64,000 nucleotides of DNA from Microvirga sp. VF16. Lineage in GTDB: Bacteria > Pseudomonadota > Alphaproteobacteria > Rhizobiales > Beijerinckiaceae. Within the stretch, counting starts at the first letter, position 1. The number at the start of each line of letters is the position of its first letter. Under the pieces are notes generated by a model that was given only the letters and a program-made list of their open reading frames with translations, was not told the origin of the DNA and made no database searches. Positions 56,306 to 64,000 of the stretch are shown one piece after another. The stretch spans positions 3,445,501-3,509,500 of the forward strand of contig NZ_CP069354.1 of NCBI RefSeq assembly GCF_016864375.1, in the 5' to 3' direction. The position numbers and the translations under genes are program-made.

Positions 56306-57325
56306 TTAGGCGATCATCGCAAGAGCAGAATCGAGCCTGGCCCGGGCATCCACAGGATCCAGAGGCTCCGGATCATGGGTGATGCGAGCTAACGCAGCGT
56401 TAGCTCGGCGCAAGGCTTCGCCGCTCAGAATGGGGGCGGCCTCGGCGACGGCACTCATCTCCTCCATGGTGCCGTTGCAATGAAGGGCCATGTCGCACCC
56501 AGCCGCGAAGGCGGCCTCGGTCCGGTCCCGGAACGAGCCCGAAAGGGCATGCATGGACAAATCGTCGGTCATCACCAGCCCGTCATAGCCGATATGGCCG
56601 CGGATGATCTCCTCCATGACGATGCGGGAGGTCGTCGCGGGTCGATCGGGATCGAGCGCCGTGTAGACCACATGGGCTGTCATCGCGAGGGGCATGTCGC
56701 TGAGCATCCGGAAGGGCGCGAAATCGTGCCTCTCCAGTTCCTCGCGGGAAGCCTCGACCACCGGCAGCGCCAGATGGCTGTCGGCGCCTGCCCGGCCATG
56801 GCCCGGCATGTGTTTGACCACAGGGAGCACGCCACCGGCCAGAAGGCCCTCGGCGGCGGCGCGGCCCAGGACCGCAACCTGGTTCGGCGTCTTGCCATAG
56901 GCCCGATCGCCGATCACGTCGTGGGCGCCCGGCGACGGCACGTCGAGCACAGGGAGACAATCCACGGTGATCCCAACCGCACGCAGGTCATGGGCAATCA
57001 GCCGCGCTCCAAGACGAGTGATCTCGCGCTGAACAAGCGGGTCGTTGGCATGCAGAAGGCCATAGGTGCGGCCAGACGGGTATTTCGGCCAATGCGGCGG
57101 CCCCATGCGCTGGACCCGGCCGCCCTCCTGATCGATCAGGATCGGCGCATCGGTCCGCCCGACCGCATCCCGCAAGGAGGCACAGAGCACCCTCACCTGC
57201 TCAGGGCTCTCCACGTTGCGGCGAAACAGGATGAAGCCCCAGGGATCCGCCTCCTTGAAGAAGGCGACCTCGTCGGGAGTGAGCTCGGTGCCGGAGCATC
57301 CAGCAATAAAGGCGCGGGTTTTCAT
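56306..57325 (-). CDS. nagZ: Beta-N-acetylhexosaminidase (peptidoglycan recycling)
   Basis: A protein of 339 residues of glycoside hydrolase family 3. It removes N-acetylglucosamine from cytoplasmic muropeptides. ILIDQEGGRVQRMGPPHWPK opens the barrel, VVKHMPGHGRAGADSHLALP carries the KHxxGHG(x)4DSH loop with the acid/base His-Asp pair, and GLVMTDDLSMHALSG holds the nucleophile aspartate. No signal peptide, as expected. It lies in the conserved series SPOR protein-nagZ-scpA-scpB. Confidence 0.95.
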   Translation of the reverse strand: MKTRAFIAGCSGTELTPDEVAFFKEADPWGFILFRRNVESPEQVRVLCASLRDAVGRTDAPILIDQEGGRVQRMGPPHWPKYPSGRTYGLLHANDPLVQREITRLGARLIAHDLRAVGITVDCLPVLDVPSPGAHDVIGDRAYGKTPNQVAVLGRAAAEGLLAGGVLPVVKHMPGHGRAGADSHLALPVVEASREELERHDFAPFRMLSDMPLAMTAHVVYTALDPDRPATTSRIVMEEIIRGHIGYDGLVMTDDLSMHALSGSFRDRTEAAFAAGCDMALHCNGTMEEMSAVAEAAPILSGEALRRANAALARITHDPEPLDPVDARARLDSALAMIA

Positions 57326-57384
57326 ACCCGCGCCTTAAGTCCCCTGCTCGGCAGGGTCAAGAATTCTGAGCCGCTACGCTCGGA

Positions 57385-58803
57385 TCAGTTCTTGGCGACA
57401 AAGCACTGTCCACCCTGCCCCTGCAGCTTGGAGCAGAGGGAGGAAGCCTCCTCCTTGGACAGAGGTCCGACGCGCACGCGATAGATCGTGTTGCCGTTCA
57501 CCTCGGCCTTGCGGATCATCGAGGGCATTCCCCCGAGATCGGGATATTTGCGCTGGAACGATGCGAAGGCGGTCTGAGCGCCGGCCTCGGAATTGGCGAG
57601 ACCGAGTTGCACGGCGAAGCCGCCGGTCGGGGTCGTCTCTGCGGCCGCCGGGGCGACGGGCTGAACCGAAGCGACCTGCTGCGGAGCCGGCGTCGCGGCT
57701 GGCGTGGAAGCCGCCGGAGCGGGCTTTGGAGTCGGAGCAGGCGTGGACGGAGCCGCCACGGGGGTGCTCGCGGCCGGCCGGGGCTGGGCCGATGCCACCT
57801 GAATAGGAGCAGGGGTTGCAGGCTGAGCTTGGGGCGGCAGGGCCATTGCCGCAGGAGCCACGGGCTGAGCGGCCGACGGTTCGGCGCCAGCGACGGTGCC
57901 GTCTGGGCGGATCGTGACGGTGCGGACCTTCTTCGGCTCGCCGAGATTCAGGCTGGCGGTCTGATGCGGCTTGACCGCACCGCCGGGAATCGTGCCGCCG
58001 GTAGCGTCGGCAACGGCGTTGCCATTCATGCGCACGGCCTGCTGTACGTCGACCGGCTGCTCTTCGCGGTTCACGACCTTGGTCGCCGTGGTCGGGTTGG
58101 CGCGTTCGTAGATCTGCTTGTTCTGGTTCGGGATCTCGACCCCACCCGGGTTCTGCGGCTGTACCTTGGTCGGCTCGTTGTTCGCTTTCACAAGAGGGGG
58201 CTCGCCGCCCGTGACAGCCGAAGAGCCGGACATCAGGTAGGCTCCGCCACCGCCAAGCACGACGGCGCCGACGACGGCGGCGATTGCGATCATACCCTTG
58301 CGGGAGCGACCCTTCTCAACGGGTGCGTAGTCCTGGGACTGATCATAGTCTTGGTCGGCATAATTCGCCGCCTGATCGGCATAGTAATCCTGAGCATAGG
58401 CTTCATTGCCGTAGGCGTCGTGATCCTGATGAACTGGCTGGTGCGCGTAGGCAGGCTCGGCGCCACGGACGTTGCTCTGCGGGTAGCTGCCAAGATCGTA
58501 AGAAGGAGCCGCTTGGCCAGCCTGCGGGGCGCGGACCGGCGCCTCGCGGGGGGCTTGCGGCATGGTGTCGCGGACAGCGAAAAGGTCGTCGATGGACGAG
58601 CCCTGCTGGCGCGGACGATTGGTGCCGTCATTGGCCAGAATGGCTTGAAATGGATCGTCTTGTCCCACGATCCGGGCCAATTCCGCGAGCGGATCACTCC
58701 GCCCGGCGGAGGCCGGCTGGGTCTGAGGGGTGCCCGCCTGGGCGAGTTGCCGCTCGATGTCGTTGAAGTCGATGGCAAAACGGGGCTTCACTGATTCGCT
58801 CAT
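57385..58803 (-). CDS. SPOR domain membrane protein
   Basis: A protein of 472 residues. The N-terminal 170 are cytoplasmic, acidic and rich in Asp, Gln and Tyr (DQAANYADQDYDQSQDYAP). A single membrane helix follows at 171-191, then a long Pro/Ala/Gln-rich periplasmic linker. The SPOR domain occupies the end (GFAVQLGLANSEAGAQTAFA; IYRVRVGPLSKEEASSLCSK) and finishes GGQCFVAKN. SPOR domains bind denuded glycan strands and direct proteins to the division site, so a role in cell division is likely. It lies between argS and nagZ, the usual place. Confidence 0.88.
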   Translation of the reverse strand: MSESVKPRFAIDFNDIERQLAQAGTPQTQPASAGRSDPLAELARIVGQDDPFQAILANDGTNRPRQQGSSIDDLFAVRDTMPQAPREAPVRAPQAGQAAPSYDLGSYPQSNVRGAEPAYAHQPVHQDHDAYGNEAYAQDYYADQAANYADQDYDQSQDYAPVEKGRSRKGMIAIAAVVGAVVLGGGGAYLMSGSSAVTGGEPPLVKANNEPTKVQPQNPGGVEIPNQNKQIYERANPTTATKVVNREEQPVDVQQAVRMNGNAVADATGGTIPGGAVKPHQTASLNLGEPKKVRTVTIRPDGTVAGAEPSAAQPVAPAAMALPPQAQPATPAPIQVASAQPRPAASTPVAAPSTPAPTPKPAPAASTPAATPAPQQVASVQPVAPAAAETTPTGGFAVQLGLANSEAGAQTAFASFQRKYPDLGGMPSMIRKAEVNGNTIYRVRVGPLSKEEASSLCSKLQGQGGQCFVAKN

Positions 58804-58910
58804 GCGCCGGATCTCCAGTTACGCGACAGGAGCACCCGTTGCTCCGCCGGCACGACGTGACAGAACCCGACGCGAGTGCTTCGTAAGCGATTGATTCGCC
58901 TCAAGAAACA

Positions 58911-60671
58911 CTATCGCATTTCGTCGGGTGCCGTGACGCCCAGGATTGCGAGACCAGATGCGAGCACGCCCTTCAGGGCATGCACGAGAGCGAGTCTCGC
59001 TTGTGTTGAATCTTTATCAGTTAGATTAACAAAGCGTAATTGCGGCAAGTCTTTGCCCTTATTCCATAAACTATGGAAGGCGCTCGCCAGATCGTAAAGG
59101 TAAAACGCAACCCGGTGAGGCTCATGAGCTTCCGCCGCAGCCTCGATCATCCTGGGAAACTGAGCGATGCGATGGATAATATCCATTTCCCCTTCGTCAC
59201 TCAGGATCGAAAGATCGGCCTTCTCAAGCTGCGTTACCGAGAAGTCGGCATCCGGGAAGGCTTCCGCTGCCTGCCGGAACACCGAGGCCGAGCGGGCATG
59301 GGCGTACTGGACGTAGAAGACCGGGTTGTCCTTGGACTGCTCGACCACCTTGGCGAGGTCGAAATCGAGCGTCGCATCGTTCTTGCGGAAGATCATCATG
59401 AAGCGGGCAGCATCCCGTCCCACCTCGTCGACCACCTCACGCAGGGTCACAAAGTCGCCCGAGCGCTTGGACATCTTCACCGGCTCGCCGCCGCGCAGGA
59501 GCTTCACAAGCTGGCAGAGCTTCACGTCGAGATCGGCCTTGCTGTCCGAAACAGCTTTCACGGCGGCCTGCATGCGCTTTACGTAGCCGCCATGGTCAGC
59601 GCCCCACACGTCGATCATGGAGGCAAAGCCACGCTCGAACTTGGAGCGGTGATAGGCGATGTCGGAGGCGAAATAGGTGTAGGACTCGTCCGATTTCAGC
59701 AGCGGACGATCCACCTCGTCACCGAAAGCAGTGGCGCGGAAGAGAAGCTGCTCCCGGTCCTCCCAATCTTCGTCCTTCTGGCCCTTGGGGGGTGGCAGGC
59801 GGCCCATATAGACGAGATCGCGACCGCGAAGCTCCGTGATGAGCTCTTTCACCTGATCGACCGGGCCAAGCTGCAGGGACCGTTCCGAGAAGAACACGTC
59901 GTGATGGATGTTGAGCGCCGCGAGGTCGTCGCGGATCATGTCCATCATGGCATTGATGGAAACCTCGCGGACGAGCGGCAGCCACTCGGTTTCCGATTTG
60001 TCGAGCAGGGCCGGACCATATTCCTTCGCCAGACGCTCGCCGACGGGTTTCAGATAGTCGCCGGGATAGAGCCCTTCCGGGATCTCGCCGATATCATGGC
60101 CCAGGGCCTCCTTGTAGCGGAGATAGGCCGAGCGGGCGAGGACATCGACCTGCGCACCGGCATCGTTGATGTAATATTCGCGGGTGACCTTGTAGCCGGC
60201 GAAATCGAGCAGCCCGGCGAGGGCATCGCCAAAGACCGCGCCGCGGCAATGGCCCACATGCATCGGCCCAGTCGGATTGGCCGAGACATACTCGACATTG
60301 ATTGGCGAGCCCGCGCCCTGCCCGCTCCGACCGAAGCCGTTGGTATCGACGAGAGCCGCGCGCAGAACTTCGTGCAGGACCGAAGGCGCGAGCCGGATGT
60401 TGATGAAGCCGGGACCGGCGATCTCGACCTTGGTGACCCGCGGATCATCCTGGAGATCGGCAACGAGAAGCTCGGCCAGGGCGCGCGGGTTCATGCGCGC
60501 TTCCTTGGCCAGCACCATGGCGGCGTTCGTGGCGAGGTCGCCATGGGAGGGGTCGCGCGGCGGCTCGACCACGACGCGGCTGACATCCAGCCCCGATGGA
60601 ATCTTGCCCGCCTCGGCCAACCGGCCAAGCGCATCCGCAACCCGCTTCTCAAACAGCCCGAAAATGTTCAT
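58911..60671 (-). CDS. argS: Arginine-tRNA ligase
   Basis: A protein of 586 residues, class [21 protein letters not shown] contains the HIGH-type motif (HVGH), [20 protein letters not shown] follows it, and [20 protein letters not shown] holds the KMSKR-type loop. The N-terminal tRNA D-loop binding domain ([20 protein letters not shown]) and C-terminal anticodon-binding helices ([20 protein letters not shown]) are complete. It charges tRNA-Arg with arginine. The ATG at 60671 lies 49 bases after the dgt stop. Confidence 0.97.
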   Translation of the reverse strand: MNIFGLFEKRVADALGRLAEAGKIPSGLDVSRVVVEPPRDPSHGDLATNAAMVLAKEARMNPRALAELLVADLQDDPRVTKVEIAGPGFINIRLAPSVLHEVLRAALVDTNGFGRSGQGAGSPINVEYVSANPTGPMHVGHCRGAVFGDALAGLLDFAGYKVTREYYINDAGAQVDVLARSAYLRYKEALGHDIGEIPEGLYPGDYLKPVGERLAKEYGPALLDKSETEWLPLVREVSINAMMDMIRDDLAALNIHHDVFFSERSLQLGPVDQVKELITELRGRDLVYMGRLPPPKGQKDEDWEDREQLLFRATAFGDEVDRPLLKSDESYTYFASDIAYHRSKFERGFASMIDVWGADHGGYVKRMQAAVKAVSDSKADLDVKLCQLVKLLRGGEPVKMSKRSGDFVTLREVVDEVGRDAARFMMIFRKNDATLDFDLAKVVEQSKDNPVFYVQYAHARSASVFRQAAEAFPDADFSVTQLEKADLSILSDEGEMDIIHRIAQFPRMIEAAAEAHEPHRVAFYLYDLASAFHSLWNKGKDLPQLRFVNLTDKDSTQARLALVHALKGVLASGLAILGVTAPDEMR

Positions 60672-60720
60672 GGTACTTTGTCTCTGAAGGGCTCTTGGCC
60701 CTGGAATTCCGTGGAGCCGC

Positions 60721-61935
60721 CTAACGCAGGTCCGGCGTTACGTCAAACAGGCGCCGGTGTTCAAGGATCGCATATCGGTCCGTCATGCCGGCAATATAAT
60801 CCGCCACGCGGCGGGCAAGCCTGGGCTCGTCGTCCTTCGGCAGATCGGTCTGCCACTCCTCGGGCATCAGCTCAGGCTTGGCCTTGAAGCGCCTGAACAG
60901 ATCCCGCAGCACGTCGTCGGCCTGAGCGCGGACCCGCATCACGTCCGGGTGACGATACATGCGAGCATAGAGGAAGCGCTTGATGGAGGCATCGGCCTCC
61001 TTCATGGCCTTCGAGAAGCAGACCATGGTGTCGCCGGCCTGCCGGATATCCTCGGCTTTCGTCGGATCGAGAGCCGCGATCCTACGATCCCCTTCGGCCA
61101 CCACATCCTCGACGAAGCGGGTGATGACGCGCCGGGTCAGCTCGTGGATTCGGCGGGAGAGATCGAGATTCGGATAGCGCCTCTCGATCTCCTGCAGCAG
61201 CCCTTCGAGAAACGGCACATCGCGCAACTCCTCGATTCTGAACAGCCCAGCCCGGAGGCCATCGTCGATGTCGTGGGCATCGTAGGCGATGTCGTCCGCA
61301 ATGGCCGCGGCCTGCGCCTCCCCGCCGGCATGGGTCGCGAGTTCCAGATCCTGCTGGGCATTGTATTCGAGGATCGCCAGCGGCACGCCCCGCGCGGCGT
61401 AGCGCAGGGTCGGCTTGCCCTCCGCATCAAGAAGCGGGCCGTTATGCTTGACCAGTCCTTCCAAGGTTTCCCAGGTGAGGTTGAGCCCGTCATATTCCGC
61501 ATAGCGGCGCTCGAGTCGGGTCACCACCCGCAAAGCTTGGGCGTTGTGATCGAAGCCGCCGAAGCCGGTCATGCACTCGTCGAGCGTGTCCTCGCCCGTA
61601 TGGCCGAAGGGCGTATGGCCGAGGTCGTGGGAGAGCGCGAGCGCCTCGGCCAGATCCTCGTCGAGCCCCAGGGAGCGGGCGAGTGCCCGGGCGATCTGGC
61701 TCACCTCGATGGTATGGGTCAGCCGCGTTCGGAAGTGATCGCCCTCGTGATAGACAAACACCTGCGTCTTATGCTTGAGCCGGCGGAAGGCCGAGGAATG
61801 GATGATCCGGTCCCGGTCGCGCTGGAATTCGCTGCGGGTGGGCGAGACCGCCTCGGGAAAAAGCCGGCCGCGGCTCCCCCAGGGGTCGCAGGCATAAGGG
61901 GCTCGCCATCTCTCGCCAAAGGGCCGCACAATCAT
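60721..61935 (-). CDS. dgt: Deoxyguanosinetriphosphate triphosphohydrolase-like protein
   Basis: A protein of 404 residues of the HD superfamily. [20 protein letters not shown] and [20 protein letters not shown] carry the first metal-binding His, [20 protein letters not shown] the HD pair, and [20 protein letters not shown] the last Asp. It cleaves dNTPs to deoxynucleosides and triphosphate; the alphaproteobacterial group may act on several dNTPs rather than dGTP alone. It is first of the run with argS and divergent from erpA. Confidence 0.92.
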   Translation of the reverse strand: MIVRPFGERWRAPYACDPWGSRGRLFPEAVSPTRSEFQRDRDRIIHSSAFRRLKHKTQVFVYHEGDHFRTRLTHTIEVSQIARALARSLGLDEDLAEALALSHDLGHTPFGHTGEDTLDECMTGFGGFDHNAQALRVVTRLERRYAEYDGLNLTWETLEGLVKHNGPLLDAEGKPTLRYAARGVPLAILEYNAQQDLELATHAGGEAQAAAIADDIAYDAHDIDDGLRAGLFRIEELRDVPFLEGLLQEIERRYPNLDLSRRIHELTRRVITRFVEDVVAEGDRRIAALDPTKAEDIRQAGDTMVCFSKAMKEADASIKRFLYARMYRHPDVMRVRAQADDVLRDLFRRFKAKPELMPEEWQTDLPKDDEPRLARRVADYIAGMTDRYAILEHRRLFDVTPDLR

Positions 61936-61991
61936 CCCCGGGTTGAAGCCTTGTCAGGGCGCACTTACCTTGCTCATAACAGCCTATGCAA

Positions 61992-62090
61992 GACTAGAAC
62001 GGTTTGCTCTCGCAAACCGTTCTAGTCATCCCTTAGAATCGCACTTTCCGGCGGCGAACCGGTATCCACTTCGCCTGAAAGTGCTATTAC
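61992..62090. repeat. Perfect 16-bp palindrome and a second hairpin between dgt and erpA
   Basis: GACTAGAACGGTTTGC (61992-62007) and its exact complement GCAAACCGTTCTAGTC (62012-62027) enclose the four-base loop TCTC. A second hairpin follows, with GCACTTTC and GAAAGTGC arms around AACCGGTATCCACTT, close to hairpin II of family B. It could be a repeat variant or an operator for erpA; no T run marks a terminator. Confidence 0.7.
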
Positions 62091-62115
62091 GTCCTCCTGA
62101 GGACTGGAAGTGCCC

Positions 62116-62442
62116 ATGACCGGTATTACCCTGACTGACCGCGCCGCCCGCCGCATCAACGAGATCATGGCCGCCGAGCCGACAGGATCCCATTTGAGAA
62201 TCAGCGTTAACGGAGGCGGCTGCTCGGGATTCCAGTATGCTTTCGACGTGGACCGGACCCGGCAGGACGACGATCTCATCATCGAAAAGGATGGGGCGAC
62301 CGTGGTCGTGGACGAGGTCTCGGTCCAGTACATGGATGGCTCGGTCATCGATTTCGTCGACGACCTGATCGGCCAGTCTTTCAAGATCGAGAACCCTCAC
62401 GCCACTGCCTCCTGCGGCTGCGGCACCTCGTTCTCGTTGTAA
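62116..62442 (+). CDS. erpA: Iron-sulfur cluster insertion protein (ErpA/IscA type)
   Basis: A protein of 108 residues. SHLRISVNGGGCSGFQYAFD carries the first conserved cysteine, and TASCGCGTSFSL the C-terminal CxC pair; together the three cysteines bind and pass on an Fe-S cluster. The length and the HesB-type core fit A-type carriers, and ErpA is the most common member in this context. An upstream GTG at 62110 is in frame, but the ATG at 62116 gives the family start (MTGITLTDRAARR). Confidence 0.93.
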   Translation: MTGITLTDRAARRINEIMAAEPTGSHLRISVNGGGCSGFQYAFDVDRTRQDDDLIIEKDGATVVVDEVSVQYMDGSVIDFVDDLIGQSFKIENPHATASCGCGTSFSL

Positions 62443-62526
62443 AACCGTTACGTAACGTCCTATTCTCCCGCCAGCATTTCCATTCTGAATTGGCTGGCGT
62501 CAGATTCGCCAGCTTGGGGGATCCCT

Positions 62527-64000
62527 ATGGGACTTCGTTACCGCGCAGGTGTCTGCGCATTCGCCCTGATCGCAGGCGCCGCGGCCCTATCCTTCGAACC
62601 TGCCGTGGTCCGGAACCTCGTCGTCGATAACGGCAGCCACCGCATCGTCGTGGGAGCGGTCAGGGTTCCGCTCTGGAGTGCGGCGTTCGCGCAATCCGCC
62701 GACAGCTTCAGCCTGGACAATGTGAGCTTCACCCTCGGCTCCGCCACCTATGAGGCGAAGCGGATCGAGTTTTCTGGTGTCTCCTCGTCGCGGGCCGATA
62801 TCGAAGCGCTATTTTCCTCGGCTTCGACGGAGCCGATGGAAGGCCGCCTGAAGCGCATCACCGTGAAAAAGATCACGATCCCTGAAGCACGGGTGAAGCA
62901 GACATTCGGCAAGCAAACGCAGACCACGACCTATCGGAACGCCACGTTCGACGATGTCGCCCAAGGCCGGATCGCGTCGGTTTCGATAGACACGAGCGCA
63001 ACGGAAACGAGCGGCGCCAAAAGCAACGTGCTGATCAGCACCGGCCGCACAAACGTGGACGAGTTCGATCTGCCGGCTCTCGCGCGGCTCTACGAGACGA
63101 AAGCCGACAGCGCCTCAGCTCCTCTCACCAAAATTTACGGGGCTTTTGCCATCGAAAATATGGAGTTTGCCGATAACGAGACCAGCACGACCTTCAAGAT
63201 CGCACGCCTCGGCGGCAAGGATTTTCAGGGTCGTCCGACCAAGGATTCCTGGACAGGCACCACGGTCCTCTTCGCCGAGATGGCCGAGCGCACGGATCTG
63301 TCCTCCGACGATCAGGCGCGCCTTCTTCCCGCCATCGCTGACCTCGTCGATGCGTTCCAGATCGGCCTGATGGAAGCATCCGGGATCGAGGTGGCCATCA
63401 AGGGCAAGGACGCTACAGGTCTGGCCCGCATCAACCGCATTGCCTATTCCGGCGGTACGGATACCCAATCCCCGGAGTTGCGTTGGGACGGCTTCGAGTT
63501 CTCGGACAAGGACAACCGCGTCAAATTCGATGGCTTGAGCCTCACCGGTTTCTCGTTTCGCCAGACGTTCGATGGCTTGAGGACGCTTCAGGGCAAATCC
63601 CTCGACGACCTCGATCCGACCGCGATACGCAGCCTCATTCCGACACTCGGCACCTTACGCCTGTCGGGTCTGAACATCGATGGAATGACGAAGGAGGATG
63701 GCAAGACGACAAAGGTGCAGGCAGCCCTGAAAGGCTTCGAACTCACCGCAGACAAGCCGGTGAACGCCATTCCGACCAATATTCGGCTTGGGCTGCAGAA
63801 CTTGACGATGGCACTGCCCTCGAAGAGCACCGACGACGGGATCAAGGAGCTTGTCGCCCTCGGCTACAAGGACGTCGACGTCTCCTTCCTCGCTGCCGCC
63901 ACCTGGCACGAGGCCGCCAACGAGATCGCGCTCAGCGAAGTCTCCTTCCAGGGTCAGGAGATGGGTAATGTTGCCCTCACGGGCGTCATCGGCAATGTCG
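62527..64000 (+). CDS. Large exported protein of unknown function (cut by the window end)
   Basis: The frame opens with ATG at 62527 and stays open for 491 codons to the right edge. The N-terminus MGLRYRAGVCAFALIAGAAA is a signal peptide or membrane anchor. The rest has regular beta-strand segments with repeating parts, such as VRVPLWSAAFAQSADSFSLD and LRLSGLNIDGMTKEDGKTTK, and DVDVSFLAAATWHEAANEIA. Strand-rich repetitive periplasmic proteins of this kind include AsmA-like and lipid-transport families, but I see no decisive motif and do not assign it. It lies downstream of erpA in the same direction. Confidence 0.7.
   Translation, partial: MGLRYRAGVCAFALIAGAAALSFEPAVVRNLVVDNGSHRIVVGAVRVPLWSAAFAQSADSFSLDNVSFTLGSATYEAKRIEFSGVSSSRADIEALFSSASTEPMEGRLKRITVKKITIPEARVKQTFGKQTQTTTYRNATFDDVAQGRIASVSIDTSATETSGAKSNVLISTGRTNVDEFDLPALARLYETKADSASAPLTKIYGAFAIENMEFADNETSTTFKIARLGGKDFQGRPTKDSWTGTTVLFAEMAERTDLSSDDQARLLPAIADLVDAFQIGLMEASGIEVAIKGKDATGLARINRIAYSGGTDTQSPELRWDGFEFSDKDNRVKFDGLSLTGFSFRQTFDGLRTLQGKSLDDLDPTAIRSLIPTLGTLRLSGLNIDGMTKEDGKTTKVQAALKGFELTADKPVNAIPTNIRLGLQNLTMALPSKSTDDGIKELVALGYKDVDVSFLAAATWHEAANEIALSEVSFQGQEMGNVALTGVIGNV

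Overview
This 64 kb window is a GC-rich piece of an alphaproteobacterial chromosome, most probably from the Hyphomicrobiales and near Methylobacteriaceae or Microvirga. I infer this from the gene order (gyrA-coaD-ppi; yajC-secD-secF-Mth938-phytoene synthase-like; argS-SPOR-nagZ-scpAB-tatABC-serS-surE-pcm), from several DUF6894 genes, a DUF1127 gene, a GAAC-N7-GAAC LexA box and two families of intergenic palindromic repeats. No search was run, so the genus is a guess. No rRNA, tRNA, CRISPR array, transposase or phage gene was seen.

Layout. 1-6450: minus-strand gyrA, coaD and peptidyl-prolyl isomerase genes, then a 1.4 kb non-coding region with repeat blocks and a promoter joined to a LexA box. 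6455-9612: PP2C-like phosphatase, MarC membrane protein, M20 peptidase and acetyltransferase. 9809-20576: four large RTX genes and one RTX relic, broken only by ssb and a DUF6894 gene. 20991-31152: uvrA and a mixed set (nitronate monooxygenase-like, DUF4336, DUF4239, methyltransferase, glycine-repeat protein, DUF6894 genes, lipoprotein). 31543-38626: an AlgE-type mannuronan C5-epimerase with an RTX tail, a diguanylate cyclase, envelope and copper-binding proteins, and another RTX protein. 38967-47414: DUF1127, SDR, trmFO, complex I assembly-like factors, the SecDF-YajC export genes, a DUF815 ATPase and a VOC protein. 47479-64000: a long minus-strand housekeeping run for cell-wall amidase activation, protein repair, Tat export, chromosome condensation, peptidoglycan recycling, aminoacyl-tRNA synthesis and dNTP hydrolysis, then erpA and an unfinished exported protein.

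The most striking content is the RTX set. Six intact genes and one relic lie within about 29 kb. Five intact genes and the relic share a C-terminal module ending in DFFVI, DFFVV or DFFVL, and no type I secretion apparatus is present in the window. Their front ends differ: an exact 13 x 27-residue RTX array, two proteins with seven GGWVVTW repeats, a seven-blade propeller with a D-x-N-x-x-x-D motif in every blade, an AlgE-like epimerase with all four catalytic residues, and one unrecognised domain. Together they suggest a calcium-dependent extracellular or matrix programme.

A second theme is repeats. One family of paired hairpins abuts gene 3' ends, and in three genes (ssb, pcm, one RTX gene) the TAG stop codon is the outermost base triplet of the repeat.
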